64,000 nt of DNA, taken from contig NZ_JBAXHI010000003.1 in NCBI RefSeq assembly GCF_037138995.1, forward strand, positions 62,001 to 126,000, given 5' to 3'. The stretch is from Chlorohelix sp037138995. GTDB lineage: Bacteria > Chloroflexota > Chloroflexia > Chloroheliales > Chloroheliaceae. The notes beneath the pieces were generated by a model. That model was not told the DNA's origin. It ran no database searches and saw only the letters and a program-made list of their open reading frames with translations. The translations under genes and the position numbers were made by a program. Below are positions 9,010-16,777 of this stretch, piece after piece (position 1 is the first letter of the stretch; each line of letters begins with the position of its first letter).

Positions 9010-9990
9010 TTAAAGACCGATGAGTGTTTCTAACCTTGACAGGTAGAAAACTAGGGGAGCTACAAATAGCAAGCTATCTATCCGGTCGAGCAACCCTCCG
9101 AAGCCGGGAAGGAAATTGCCCGCATCTTTTACTCCACTTTGCCGCTTTAGCAATGATTCAAATAGGTCGCCGCATACACTACCGACTGCAATTCCTAACG
9201 AAAGCAGGAAAAGCAACCACCAAGCCATTCCGGTGAGAGCGAAAGAGAATAGCGCGATTGCAATTCCTGCCCCCATCAAGTTACCGACTACCCCGCCCCA
9301 TGTTTTGTTTGGGCTGAGTTTAGGAGAAAGTTTGGGACCTCTCAGCGTTTTGCCGCCGCAGAATGCGCCTATATCGCTCAACGCTACGCCAAGCCCTATT
9401 GCGAGGGTTAAGCCGGGTCTTTGTCCGGTTTCGAGCGCTAAGAGATGCGCTGGAAGCCATCCTGCATATAGATAAGCCGAGAACCCGCTTGAGGCTGCCA
9501 TAAAACGTTCTTTAAGTTCGTGTTCCCCCTTCAGGGGCAGCAATGCCACAAATGCCCAGAAGAAGAAAGCGATGGCGGGCGCGATAACTATTTCAGTAGA
9601 ACCCCCAACCAACACCAGTATTAGTGTTAACCAACCACATAGCACCGCGAGATATTGGTGCATTTTCGGCAGGCTAAACAACTTTGCGTATTCGGCAATT
9701 CCCTGCCAGATAATGAAAGCTACCATCGCGGCGGTGGTTAGCGCTCCACAAAGCGCAGCGCCACCATAAACAAAGGCGATGATGAGCCACGTGCGGTAAC
9801 GCTGCCACAGCACATGTCGAGGAGTGCGTCCGGCAGCAATTGTTCCACCACCAGTTACTTCAAGTTGCTTTTGCCTCAAACTAACCAACGCCAGAGCCAT
9901 ACCACCTAGACTAAACAAGAGGGTCAGTACCGTTATGACCGGGATTATAACCGGATTATCGAGCGGGTTTGTCACAATTTCCGCTTTCAT
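9010..9990 (-). CDS. Phosphatidate cytidylyltransferase, YnbB/CdsA family
   Basis: 326 residues from ATG 9990. The frame stays open further upstream, but ATG 9990 forms an ATGA overlap with the preceding gene and has AAAGGA upstream, so I choose it. It is a multi-spanning membrane protein with about eight hydrophobic segments. The C-terminal CdsA signature is LLKRQSGVKDAGNFLPG plus FGGLLDRIDS. The usual PGHGG histidine is Phe (PGFGG). CdsA enzymes make CDP-diacylglycerol from CTP and phosphatidic acid. The position next to a YnbA-type transferase and PlsC suggests a specialised paralogue rather than the housekeeping copy. Confidence 0.85.
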   Translation of the reverse strand: MKAEIVTNPLDNPVIIPVITVLTLLFSLGGMALALVSLRQKQLEVTGGGTIAAGRTPRHVLWQRYRTWLIIAFVYGGAALCGALTTAAMVAFIIWQGIAEYAKLFSLPKMHQYLAVLCGWLTLILVLVGGSTEIVIAPAIAFFFWAFVALLPLKGEHELKERFMAASSGFSAYLYAGWLPAHLLALETGQRPGLTLAIGLGVALSDIGAFCGGKTLRGPKLSPKLSPNKTWGGVVGNLMGAGIAIALFSFALTGMAWWLLFLLSLGIAVGSVCGDLFESLLKRQSGVKDAGNFLPGFGGLLDRIDSLLFVAPLVFYLSRLETLIGL

Positions 9991-10619
9991 TTCTGTCCAT
10001 CCTTTGCCGGGTTCAAATCCCGGTAGCTCCAACGAAATCGCTGTACGATAGTAATCAGTATTCCGATGCCAAAGACCACCAGCAGCCAGTTCCAAGCGGT
10101 TGCTCCAAAGAAGGCGACAAAAGGCGAGAATAGCGCCAGATAAATCATGCGGTCGGCTTTAGCCAGTAATCCGCCAAACTGCCGTTTTCCTCCGGCAGCT
10201 TTTGCAGCCGTGCCGAGGTAGCTATTCAACAGCGCCAATACCAGCACTCCCCATCCCAGTGGGACGATTACTTGCGGATTCAAAGCCAGCCCAACCAATA
10301 CCAGCAAGTCGGCAACTCGGTCACTGAATTCGTTGTAAAGCTCACCCCATGGGCGAGCCTTGCCGGTGCGACGCGCTACCAATCCATCTAGGGCGTTCGC
10401 CGCAATCCGGGCAATGACCAGCGGGGCTACTACCAACGCCAGCCACGACCAGTGAGCCGAAAAATAAAGGGCTATTCCCGCTAACCCTGCAAATGCCACA
10501 CCACTCAGGGTTACATAGTCCGGGTGAACCTCTCGCTTGACCAGAGCATCTTCTATGCCTTTCAAGCGTCTTTGCCACCATGGTTTTATAGAATAAATGC
10601 CGCCAAATTGCTTTAACAT
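9987..10619 (-). CDS. CDP-alcohol phosphatidyltransferase, YnbA-like
   Basis: 210 residues, integral membrane, about five to six helices. The family motif is present in the variant form NALDGLVAR...GELYNEFSD. The first and third metal-binding Asp of the usual D-x2-DG-x2-AR-x8-G-x3-D-x3-D pattern are Asn here. As I remember it, E. coli YnbA carries the same two Asn, so this is a subfamily trait rather than decay. Family enzymes displace CMP from CDP-diacylglycerol with an alcohol. The acceptor here is unknown. The gene starts 16 bases after plsC ends and overlaps the cytidylyltransferase start by ATGA, so the operon is tightly coupled. Confidence 0.85.
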   Translation of the reverse strand: MLKQFGGIYSIKPWWQRRLKGIEDALVKREVHPDYVTLSGVAFAGLAGIALYFSAHWSWLALVVAPLVIARIAANALDGLVARRTGKARPWGELYNEFSDRVADLLVLVGLALNPQVIVPLGWGVLVLALLNSYLGTAAKAAGGKRQFGGLLAKADRMIYLALFSPFVAFFGATAWNWLLVVFGIGILITIVQRFRWSYRDLNPAKDGQK

Positions 10620-10635
10620 TTATGTACCTAGCCTT

Positions 10636-11322
10636 TTAAGCTGCTCGATTATGAGTGTCAATTGTTTCTACGCCCGCCATTCGGCGTAACTGCTGCTCCA
10701 TCGCGATGTTGATTTCTGTTGTGCTGGCAGTTTCGGAAAAGCGCATCGGTTCGCCAAAAATTACGGTGATATGATGGTGGCGAGGGAAGCGTGCGCCCTT
10801 TGGCATTGCCTCAAAAGTGCCTTCGAGGTGTATAGGTACTACCGCCACGCCGCTGTGTTTCACCAAATGAGCCGCACCCTTTTTGAAGGTGTGCAATTGC
10901 CCGTCAACGCTTCGAGTGCCTTCCGGGAAAATCAAAATGTTTTTGCCGTCTTTCAACAGGTGTTGAGTTTTCATCAGGCTGGTAAAACAACCATCGCCTT
11001 TTCGAGAAAATGAGATGCAATTGAACAGGGTGCTGACCAACTTGCCTTTCCAACCGTTGCTATAGAAGTAATCGTTGGCGGCGGCGACTTTGGTTTGAAG
11101 TCGTTGCTTGCCCGGTAGCGCTTTCAAGATTGAGAGCGTATCCAGATGGCTGGAGTGATTAGCGATGAATACTACCGGGCTATCCAGATTAGTTAGGTTT
11201 TCTTCTCCGTGTACCTCTACCGGAACGATTGCTCGCATTGCCGGGTAGAAGGTAACTTTTCGGATTGCTTCCCCGATGTGGGGCTGCATCATTTCAAAAG
11301 CTTGTATTATTATGGTTTTCAT
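10636..11322 (-). CDS. plsC: 1-acyl-sn-glycerol-3-phosphate acyltransferase
   Basis: 228 residues, PlsC/LPLAT family. The catalytic NHSSHLD box (H56-x4-D61) is followed by the glycerol-phosphate-binding FPEGTRS (132-138) and the VVPIHLEGT motif. It transfers an acyl chain to lysophosphatidic acid at the membrane to give phosphatidic acid, the substrate of the cytidylyltransferase two genes downstream. It is the first gene of the minus-strand lipid operon. The RBS GAGG precedes ATG 11322. A housekeeping plsC elsewhere is likely, and this copy belongs to the cassette. Confidence 0.9.
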   Translation of the reverse strand: MKTIIIQAFEMMQPHIGEAIRKVTFYPAMRAIVPVEVHGEENLTNLDSPVVFIANHSSHLDTLSILKALPGKQRLQTKVAAANDYFYSNGWKGKLVSTLFNCISFSRKGDGCFTSLMKTQHLLKDGKNILIFPEGTRSVDGQLHTFKKGAAHLVKHSGVAVVPIHLEGTFEAMPKGARFPRHHHITVIFGEPMRFSETASTTEINIAMEQQLRRMAGVETIDTHNRAA

Positions 11323-11439
11323 CGCTTTACCTCGTTTATTCTTTGTTGTCTGTTGCTTGTCGTTTGTTCTTTTTCTACTACCACCATACCTCTAATAGAC
11401 CTGTCATTTACAGGTTTTGGGCTGTTATAAACTGGAAAA

Positions 11440-11458
11440 TTACTGCCATTTACTGCCA
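11440..11458. repeat. Short tandem repeat upstream of plsC
   Basis: TTACTGCCA occurs twice at exactly 10-bp spacing (11440-11448 and 11450-11458) in the non-coding stretch between plsC and phzF. It could be an operator for plsC or chance. No protein is known to bind it. Confidence 0.3.
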
Positions 11459-11550
11459 ACTTGAGTTTAAAGCCACAGAATCGGGTTTTTAGTGGTAGGG
11501 AAAAGAGATGGTATTTGTAAGAAAAGGGTAGAGGCGGGTGAAAAGCAGAA

Positions 11551-11580
11551 ATAAAAAAGAGCCGGGCAGTTAACCCGGCT
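11551..11580 (-). terminator. Terminator of the azlC-phzF operon
   Basis: AGCCGGG (11560-11566), seven-base loop, CCCGGCT (11574-11580). On the minus strand TCTTTTTTAT follows. It lies ten bases past the phzF-like stop codon. Confidence 0.9.
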
Positions 11581-11589
11581 TTGCAGTTG

Positions 11590-12378
11590 TTAACAATCCA
11601 GTTCGCCTCGTAACACGGTGATTGCTTTGCCAAGTAGTCTGGTTCTATCGCTTTCCACTATGACTTGCACCACTCCACCGCGTGCGGAAGCCTGATAAGC
11701 AATAAATTCACTTTTGCCGAGCTTTGCTTGCCAATATGGAGCAAGGCAGCAATGCGCCGACCCTGTAACCGGGTCTTCATTTACGCCGGAGGCTGGCGCA
11801 AAGAAGCGCGATACAAAATCATAGTTAGCCGAGGCACGCGCCGTTACTATAATTCCGCGTGTTTCGATACGCGCAAGCGCGGTCATATCGGGTTTGAGCA
11901 ACCTAACCGCTTCTTCAGAGTCAAGCTCAACAATGTAATCCATGCGATTTTGCCCTACGAAAAGAGGTGTACCGCCGAGAATCGAGGCGAAATCAGGCGG
12001 ATTTGCAACCGGAACGGCAGGTTCAAGCGGAAAGTTAAGCTCAATCCAGTTGCCTTTAAGGTTGGCGGTGAGCAAGCCGCTACGGGTATAGAATTTAGCT
12101 TGCTCTTGCGGTTTAAGATGCCCTTCTTGCCAAAGTATATGGGCGCTGGCAAGAGTGGCATGCCCACACAAATCCACCTCAAGCGTGGGAGTGAACCAAC
12201 GCAGACGATAACCGTCACTTTCTGGGAGGAGGAAAGCGGTTTCGGACAGATTCATTTCGCGTGCCACATTATGCATCCACTCGGTTTCTTGTGGTGCAGT
12301 TAATACACATACAGCGGCGGGATTGCCGGAAAAAGGTATATCGGTAAAAGCATCTACCTGTACAATGCGTTGTCCCAT
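11590..12378 (-). CDS. PhzF-family isomerase/epimerase-like protein
   Basis: 262 residues, diaminopimelate-epimerase fold, PhzF family. Seen: VDAFTDIPFSGNPAAV at the N-terminus, the proposed catalytic Glu in NLSETAF (E46), GHATLASAH (72-80) and the second-half GSAHCCLAPYW. In phenazine producers PhzF isomerises DHHA. No other phenazine gene is present, so the role here is a different, unknown isomerisation of a small acid or amino acid. It starts 11 bases after the aminotransferase stop, with AGAGAGGA before ATG, so the two are co-transcribed with azlCD. That context suggests amino-acid-derived substrates. Confidence 0.88.
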   Translation of the reverse strand: MGQRIVQVDAFTDIPFSGNPAAVCVLTAPQETEWMHNVAREMNLSETAFLLPESDGYRLRWFTPTLEVDLCGHATLASAHILWQEGHLKPQEQAKFYTRSGLLTANLKGNWIELNFPLEPAVPVANPPDFASILGGTPLFVGQNRMDYIVELDSEEAVRLLKPDMTALARIETRGIIVTARASANYDFVSRFFAPASGVNEDPVTGSAHCCLAPYWQAKLGKSEFIAYQASARGGVVQVIVESDRTRLLGKAITVLRGELDC

Positions 12379-12389
12379 CTTAATCCTCT

Positions 12390-13502
12390 CTATAACTCTC
12401 TAAGAAAATCTTCCAACCTTTGCAGGGCTTCGGGCATATTTTTGCGTCCAAAACCAAGCCTAAAATTATTGCTATTTCCATCGTACAACGTGCCGGGGAG
12501 CAGCAAAACGCCTTTTTTTTCTACCAACTTGCGGCAGAAATCGGTCACTGGCAAGTCCTTTTGCAAGTGGGGGAAGGCAATCGGTCCGGCAAGCGGTTTT
12601 TGCCACTGGAAATAATCTTGCCATTGCTCGAAAAAGCGGTCAAGTAGTGGCAGATTCTTCTGAATTATTCCCACATTTCGCGCTAGAATTTTCTCGCTGT
12701 GCCGAAGGGCAAGCGTGGCGAGAAATTCGCTCGGTGCGCTATTGCAAATAGTTGTATAGTCCTTGAAAGATGCGCTTTGTTTGAATATCTCGCGATTCTG
12801 AGTAGCTATCCAACCGATTCGCAAACCCGCCAGCCCATAGGCTTTGGACATTACCCCTAGTGAAACGGCGTTTTCGTAGAGGTCACAGGCGGCAGGCAAA
12901 CGGGTTTGCAAATCGTATTCCAGTAACCGATATACCTCATCCGAAAATAGTAACATGTTGTGGCGACGCGCTATTTCAATGAGACGCTCGAAATCAGAAC
13001 GGTTCATCAAGTAACCGGTAGGGTTGTGCGGACAGTTGATTACGATTGCCCGCGTATTCGGGCGAATAGAGCTTTCCAGAAAATCTAAATCCAGACTCCA
13101 GCCCGATTCTTCCTGTGCTTGCCAGCGCGTAACCTCACAGCCGATTGCGTCCGCTATCTCAAAGAGTGACTGGTATGAGGGGTAATGTACAATAAGGTGG
13201 TCGCCTTTTTCTAGCACCGCGTTCATGAAAATAAAGATGGCTTCTTCCGCTCCGCTAAAAACCAGCGTTTGGGAAGGCTCAATCTGTTGATATAAACCAG
13301 CGATACTGGCTCGAAGCGCAGGATTTCCCGCAGATTCGGTATAGCCCAGCCATAGCCCATGCATTTCTTCTGCTGCTTCCGGTTCGTAAGCCAGCAAATC
13401 TTTTATTGACATAGACTCAAGGTCAGAAGAACAGAGCAGATAGGAGGCTTTGAACTCCCAATCGGCGAAATAGCGTTCCAGTTTGAAATCCGGTAGCTTC
13501 AT
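12390..13502 (-). CDS. Pyridoxal-phosphate aminotransferase, class I/II
   Basis: 370 residues, fold type I. Seen: SGAEEAIFIFMNAVL, NCPHNPTGYLM, the SDEVYRLLEYD stretch carrying the PLP-pyridine Asp, and the Schiff-base lysine K220 in SKAYGLAGLRIGW. C-terminal FRLGFGRKNMPE carries the carboxylate-binding Arg. Close families include bacterial capreomycidine-synthase-like and aspartate/aromatic aminotransferases. The exact amino acid cannot be read from sequence. It is eight bases downstream of azlD and 11 upstream of phzF-like, in one operon with the branched-chain amino acid exporter. I infer a link to amino-acid overflow or modification. Confidence 0.88.
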   Translation of the reverse strand: MKLPDFKLERYFADWEFKASYLLCSSDLESMSIKDLLAYEPEAAEEMHGLWLGYTESAGNPALRASIAGLYQQIEPSQTLVFSGAEEAIFIFMNAVLEKGDHLIVHYPSYQSLFEIADAIGCEVTRWQAQEESGWSLDLDFLESSIRPNTRAIVINCPHNPTGYLMNRSDFERLIEIARRHNMLLFSDEVYRLLEYDLQTRLPAACDLYENAVSLGVMSKAYGLAGLRIGWIATQNREIFKQSASFKDYTTICNSAPSEFLATLALRHSEKILARNVGIIQKNLPLLDRFFEQWQDYFQWQKPLAGPIAFPHLQKDLPVTDFCRKLVEKKGVLLLPGTLYDGNSNNFRLGFGRKNMPEALQRLEDFLREL

Positions 13503-13510
13503 AATTCCAC

Positions 13511-13813
13511 CTATTTAACTTGGCGAAACAGCCAAACCGCTAAAACCCCGATTATCATTGCCAACAACAGGTTACGGGTACGCACCGCAATTGCCCCGGT
13601 CAGTATCCCCGCTGCCAATTCCGCCAAACCGCCTGTAAAAAGGGCGGGAGCAATCATTGAAATAAAAACTGCGCCCGGCACATAGCGCAAACCCGCCTCA
13701 ACTCGCGGCGAAAGTTTTATTCGCCCCATCATCCAGAGACCGCCGCTGCGAGTGGCATATGTTACCAGTCCCATGCCTAGAATTATCAGGAAAACTTCAA
13801 GATTTACGTCCAT
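13511..13813 (-). CDS. azlD: AzlD-type small subunit of a branched-chain amino acid exporter
   Basis: 100 residues from ATG 13813 (MDVNLEVF), about four membrane segments, PF05437 type. The stretch YATRSGGLWMMGR and RYVPGAVFISMIAPAL match the AzlD pattern. The frame is open upstream to 13900, but that extension lies inside azlC and lacks homology, so I use the internal ATG, which overlaps the azlC end by 17 bases. AzlC and AzlD together export leucine/isoleucine/valine or analogues. Confidence 0.88.
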   Translation of the reverse strand: MDVNLEVFLIILGMGLVTYATRSGGLWMMGRIKLSPRVEAGLRYVPGAVFISMIAPALFTGGLAELAAGILTGAIAVRTRNLLLAMIIGVLAVWLFRQVK

Positions 13814-14528
13814 ACGTCCATGCTCCCATAAGGCTTCCGGCAAACCCTCCTGCCAATATGTACCATTTACCCGGCAATGCCTGTGAGACAACGATTGCAA
13901 CCAACGCTGCTATTCCCCACGGCAATAAATCTCCTTTTCCTCGCCATAGTCCCAACAACAGAGCGATAAAAACGGCGGTAAAGGCAAAATCTAAGCCGTA
14001 TTTAGCAGGGTCTTGCACCACACCTCCTAGCAGTTGCCCCGCTATAGTAGAGCTATTCCAAGCTATAAAGGCTACGATGCCGCTCCCCAGCAAAAAACCG
14101 GCGTTGCGTCTGCCGTTCATATATTCGCCCATAGTCAAAGCCCAGCTTTCATCAGTCATGAGATAGGCGGTGAGGTAGCGTTTAAGGGGGCTTACTTGGG
14201 AGAACCAAGGATAGAGGGCTGCGCCCATCAAAACGTGACGCAAGTTGATAATCAAGGTGGTGATAATGATGCTGGCAGCAGGTAAAGGCGCAATCCACAT
14301 GCCTAGTACCGCAAATTGCGCCGACCCAGCATAAACTAGGCTGCTCATTAAGAGGGCTTCGAAGATGTGCAAACCCGCTTGACCGGATAGCACTCCGAAA
14401 ATCAGTCCATACGCAAATATACTTATACCCACGGGAAAAGTGCGCCGGATTCCGGCGATTACCCCGCGCAAGTCATAGGTTACAGGTTCTACTTTGGTTG
14501 GTTTTTCGTTGCTTGTTTGTTCAGACAT
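13797..14528 (-). CDS. azlC: AzlC-type large subunit of a branched-chain amino acid exporter
   Basis: 243 residues from ATG 14528. An ATG at 14558 would add ten residues. It is a multi-spanning inner-membrane protein. Seen: GISIFAYGLIFGVLSGQAGL, the AzlC motif SSLVYAGSAQFAVLGMW, and LRHVLMGAALYPWF. AzlC is the main translocating subunit of the LIV-E family and works with AzlD, whose gene overlaps its 3' end. The gap of 75 bases to manA upstream has no terminator, so it may share the longer transcript. Confidence 0.9.
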   Translation of the reverse strand: MSEQTSNEKPTKVEPVTYDLRGVIAGIRRTFPVGISIFAYGLIFGVLSGQAGLHIFEALLMSSLVYAGSAQFAVLGMWIAPLPAASIIITTLIINLRHVLMGAALYPWFSQVSPLKRYLTAYLMTDESWALTMGEYMNGRRNAGFLLGSGIVAFIAWNSSTIAGQLLGGVVQDPAKYGLDFAFTAVFIALLLGLWRGKGDLLPWGIAALVAIVVSQALPGKWYILAGGFAGSLMGAWTYGRKS

Positions 14529-14602
14529 GCCCCAAGTATAGCAAAAGACTTGAGGCATGTCCTGATATATTTGGCGGATTTATTTGGGAATATGTGCCGA
14601 CT

Positions 14603-15610
14603 TTACCGATGTCCGGTTTCCAGCCAACTCCCAATGATTTCGAGAAGGTATGAACTATCTTTTGTGTCAAGCTCATAATCCATATCTGTCGGAATTAAAA
14701 GTGTATCGCCTTTATTCAAGGGCTGTGGCATAAATTCGTCTGTTGGAGAGCGTATTTCGCCTTCGCCACCTAGCACGGTCAGCAAGGTAAAACTTCTAGG
14801 CGCAGCTTTAAGCTGAGCTTGTTTTTCAATCTGCCATAGAGTAGCGGTGAAAAAGTCACAATCCACCAACTCCGTAGCCCAGTAACCTTCATGTCTGACA
14901 CCTTCCGTATGAGAGACCTTGAAATTACGGGAAGTTAGGTCTATAGCTTGTACGCCCTTTTCCACGTGCATTTCGCGTCCTACTCTGCCCCAATCGTACA
15001 GGCGGTAGGTAATGTCACAATCTTGCTGCAATTCGTAAACTATAATTCCTTCGGTGAGGGCATGCACCGTACCGGCGGGCAAAAACACCACATCTCCTTT
15101 TTTTACCGGTGTGCGTTGCACGAAGCGCAACAGGTCATCCCGGCGAATGGCTTCCGCCAACTCTTCGCGACTGGCAGAAATATCATTCAGGCTATAGCAG
15201 ATTTCTGCGCCTTCTTTCGCTTCTATGACATACCAGAATTCGGTTTTCCCGAAGGGGTAATTTTCCAACCTTTGCGCCATTGCATCATCAGGATGAACTT
15301 GCACCGAAAGATTCTGGTGGGCATCTATGAACTTAACCAGCAGTGGAAATTTGGGATAGCTCATTGCTGCTGCACCAAACAAGGACGCGCCATAGGTATC
15401 GAAAAGCTCGGCGAGTTTTTCACCGCAGAAATCGCCATTAATAATGATGCTATTGGAATAGGCTTCCCAGCTTTCACCGAGATTAGCCCTTTCCGCGCCT
15501 TTGCGCCCCAATTTGTTTGCCAACCAACGCCCACCCCATACAACTTCTTTGACATATGGCTCAAGCCGGAGTGGGTATTTGGTAATAGCAGAAACCGTTT
15601 CTTTGTTTAT
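14603..15610 (-). CDS. manA: Class I mannose-6-phosphate isomerase; start codon non-standard
   Basis: Zinc enzyme converting fructose-6-P to mannose-6-P, feeding GDP-mannose. Metal-binding pattern: HQNLSVQVHPDD (Gln and His), GKTEFWYV (Glu) and LPAGTVHAL (His). The first canonical start codon in frame is TTG 15523, which gives 306 residues. The frame upstream still encodes the conserved family N-terminus YPLRLEPYVKEVVWGGRWL and is open to a stop just before 15616. No ATG, GTG or TTG exists there. Candidates are ATA 15610, seven bases after a GGAG, and ATT 15586, which would give M-T-K-Y-P-L. I give the longer limit. The upstream unknown gene ends at 15612, so translational coupling is likely. 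Confidence 0.82.
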   Translation of the reverse strand: MNKETVSAITKYPLRLEPYVKEVVWGGRWLANKLGRKGAERANLGESWEAYSNSIIINGDFCGEKLAELFDTYGASLFGAAAMSYPKFPLLVKFIDAHQNLSVQVHPDDAMAQRLENYPFGKTEFWYVIEAKEGAEICYSLNDISASREELAEAIRRDDLLRFVQRTPVKKGDVVFLPAGTVHALTEGIIVYELQQDCDITYRLYDWGRVGREMHVEKGVQAIDLTSRNFKVSHTEGVRHEGYWATELVDCDFFTATLWQIEKQAQLKAAPRSFTLLTVLGGEGEIRSPTDEFMPQPLNKGDTLLIPTDMDYELDTKDSSYLLEIIGSWLETGHR

Positions 15611-15611
15611 A

Positions 15612-16280
15612 TTATTGCTCCATTATATTCAAGCCGTATTTCAAGAAGCTTCCGAAGGCTTCTCGCAGCTGTTTTTCGTATTCGCTTTCGTTGCGAAAAC
15701 TCCACCAATAATCGGGTTTTGTGCCGGGAATTAAATTGCTCAAACGGGTTTCAAAACCGCCGCTACTTCCAAACAAAGGACTTTCACCAGCGTTTTTCAC
15801 CAAATTGATGGTGAAACGGCGCGGCGGTGGTGTAAGCATTACGGTGGTAGAAATTTGCACATCCACAAAGCAAGTTTGCGCTCCGATGATTGTCCGCCGG
15901 AAAACAAACGAGAACTGTTCTGGTCCGGGTTGGCTTACATCTTCGGCAAATCCATAGTGATACGGCGCAAGCAACTCTTGTCCAATTTTGATGACGCTCT
16001 CTCGATAGAATACGCCCCATTCATTCTGATTCAAAAGGTTATATTCGGTATCTAAATACAACACCAACCCTTTTATAGCCTTTGGCGACCAGAAAAATAT
16101 TTCCCAACTCTTTTTCTCGTTGAGATGGGCAGGTGGGTAATCCGCAATTTCGGTAAGAGCAGTACGGGCATCGGGTTGCCATTGCCGGGCGATTATTATA
16201 CCTCGTTTGAAAGCTTCGGTAGCATCTGCCCAGCTTTCAGAATCGTTCAATTCTGGTTCTTCGAGATTAAAAAAGCCCAT
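15612..16280 (-). CDS. Protein of unknown function
   Basis: 222 residues, no family recognised. No signal peptide, membrane segment or nucleotide-binding motif is visible. It is acidic at the N-terminus (FNLEEPELNDSESWADA) and aromatic-rich through the middle (SWEIFFWSPKAIKG), and looks like a soluble alpha/beta protein. It starts two bases after the HExxH gene ends and stops two bases before the probable manA start, so it is co-translated in the YbjQ-HExxH-unknown-manA chain. Its function may be tied to one of those neighbours, but nothing in the sequence says which. Confidence 0.7.
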   Translation of the reverse strand: MGFFNLEEPELNDSESWADATEAFKRGIIIARQWQPDARTALTEIADYPPAHLNEKKSWEIFFWSPKAIKGLVLYLDTEYNLLNQNEWGVFYRESVIKIGQELLAPYHYGFAEDVSQPGPEQFSFVFRRTIIGAQTCFVDVQISTTVMLTPPPRRFTINLVKNAGESPLFGSSGGFETRLSNLIPGTKPDYWWSFRNESEYEKQLREAFGSFLKYGLNIMEQ

Positions 16281-16282
16281 GA

Positions 16283-16777
16283 TTAATCAAATAGCTCCGC
16301 ATAGAAACCCCGTATATAATCCGGGAGCAATTCGGTTTTGCCCATAACGCCACTGGCTAGTCCAGCGTATTGTTCCCAATCAATTACGGTTCCGTCCGCT
16401 TCAAACATTCCTTTGAAACCGGTTAGCGCCTCCCCATTTTCATAAACACGAGCTAGTTCTTGAGCGCGGCGGTAACGGTGGTCGGTTTCCTCTGAAAGCC
16501 GCCTGACCATTGCTGAGAAAGCTTTGCGTACCTCTGGGTCTTTTCGCAATTCATGCCACCAAGCATGCGCCAATTCGTGAATGGCGGCTTCTTCCTGTGC
16601 CGTTTGCAGTTCGACTAATTTGCTATCAGGATACCACCCGCCGCCGCCGTGTGTACTGTGAGGGTTTTTCACTTCGATGCGAACACCGTAGTATTGCAAC
16701 CACTCCCAAGCACGTTCGCGAATGGGAAGCGGCGGTATGTCAGGATGCACTTGAACCATAGGGCTATCTTCTGTCAC
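16283..16777 (-). CDS. Small putative zinc-dependent protein with an HELAH motif
   Basis: 164 residues from GTG 16777. ATG 16759 (MVQVHP) is an alternative. The middle carries AAIHELAHAWWHELR, an HExxH zinc-site helix like those of small metallopeptidases, followed by a Glu-rich helix that might give a third ligand. It has no signal peptide, so an intracellular location is expected. The GTG overlaps the end of the YbjQ-family gene by 14 bases. It could be a minigluzincin-type protein or an inactive relative. Its substrate is unknown. Confidence 0.65.
   Translation of the reverse strand: MTEDSPMVQVHPDIPPLPIRERAWEWLQYYGVRIEVKNPHSTHGGGGWYPDSKLVELQTAQEEAAIHELAHAWWHELRKDPEVRKAFSAMVRRLSEETDHRYRRAQELARVYENGEALTGFKGMFEADGTVIDWEQYAGLASGVMGKTELLPDYIRGFYAELFD

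Noticed and set aside
9988..10095. Longer cytidylyltransferase start at 10095
   Set aside because: The extra 35 residues lie inside the upstream gene and lack hydrophobic or family features. ATG 9990 has the coupling overlap.
11319..11633. 104-codon minus-strand frame spanning the phzF-plsC gap
   Set aside because: It runs over the terminator and the phzF end in a wrong frame. No ribosome site.
11665..12303. Plus-strand frame of 212 codons opposite the phzF-like gene
   Set aside because: Shadow. The PhzF motifs are clear on the other strand.
15361..15564. Frameshift explanation for the short manA N-terminus
   Set aside because: The conserved N-terminus is in the same frame as the rest of manA. 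Only the start codon is unusual, so no frameshift is needed.
14948..15808. Open frame of 286 codons on the plus strand opposite manA
   Set aside because: It covers manA and the unknown minus-strand gene, shows no family resemblance, and has an amino acid make-up typical of a shadow frame.
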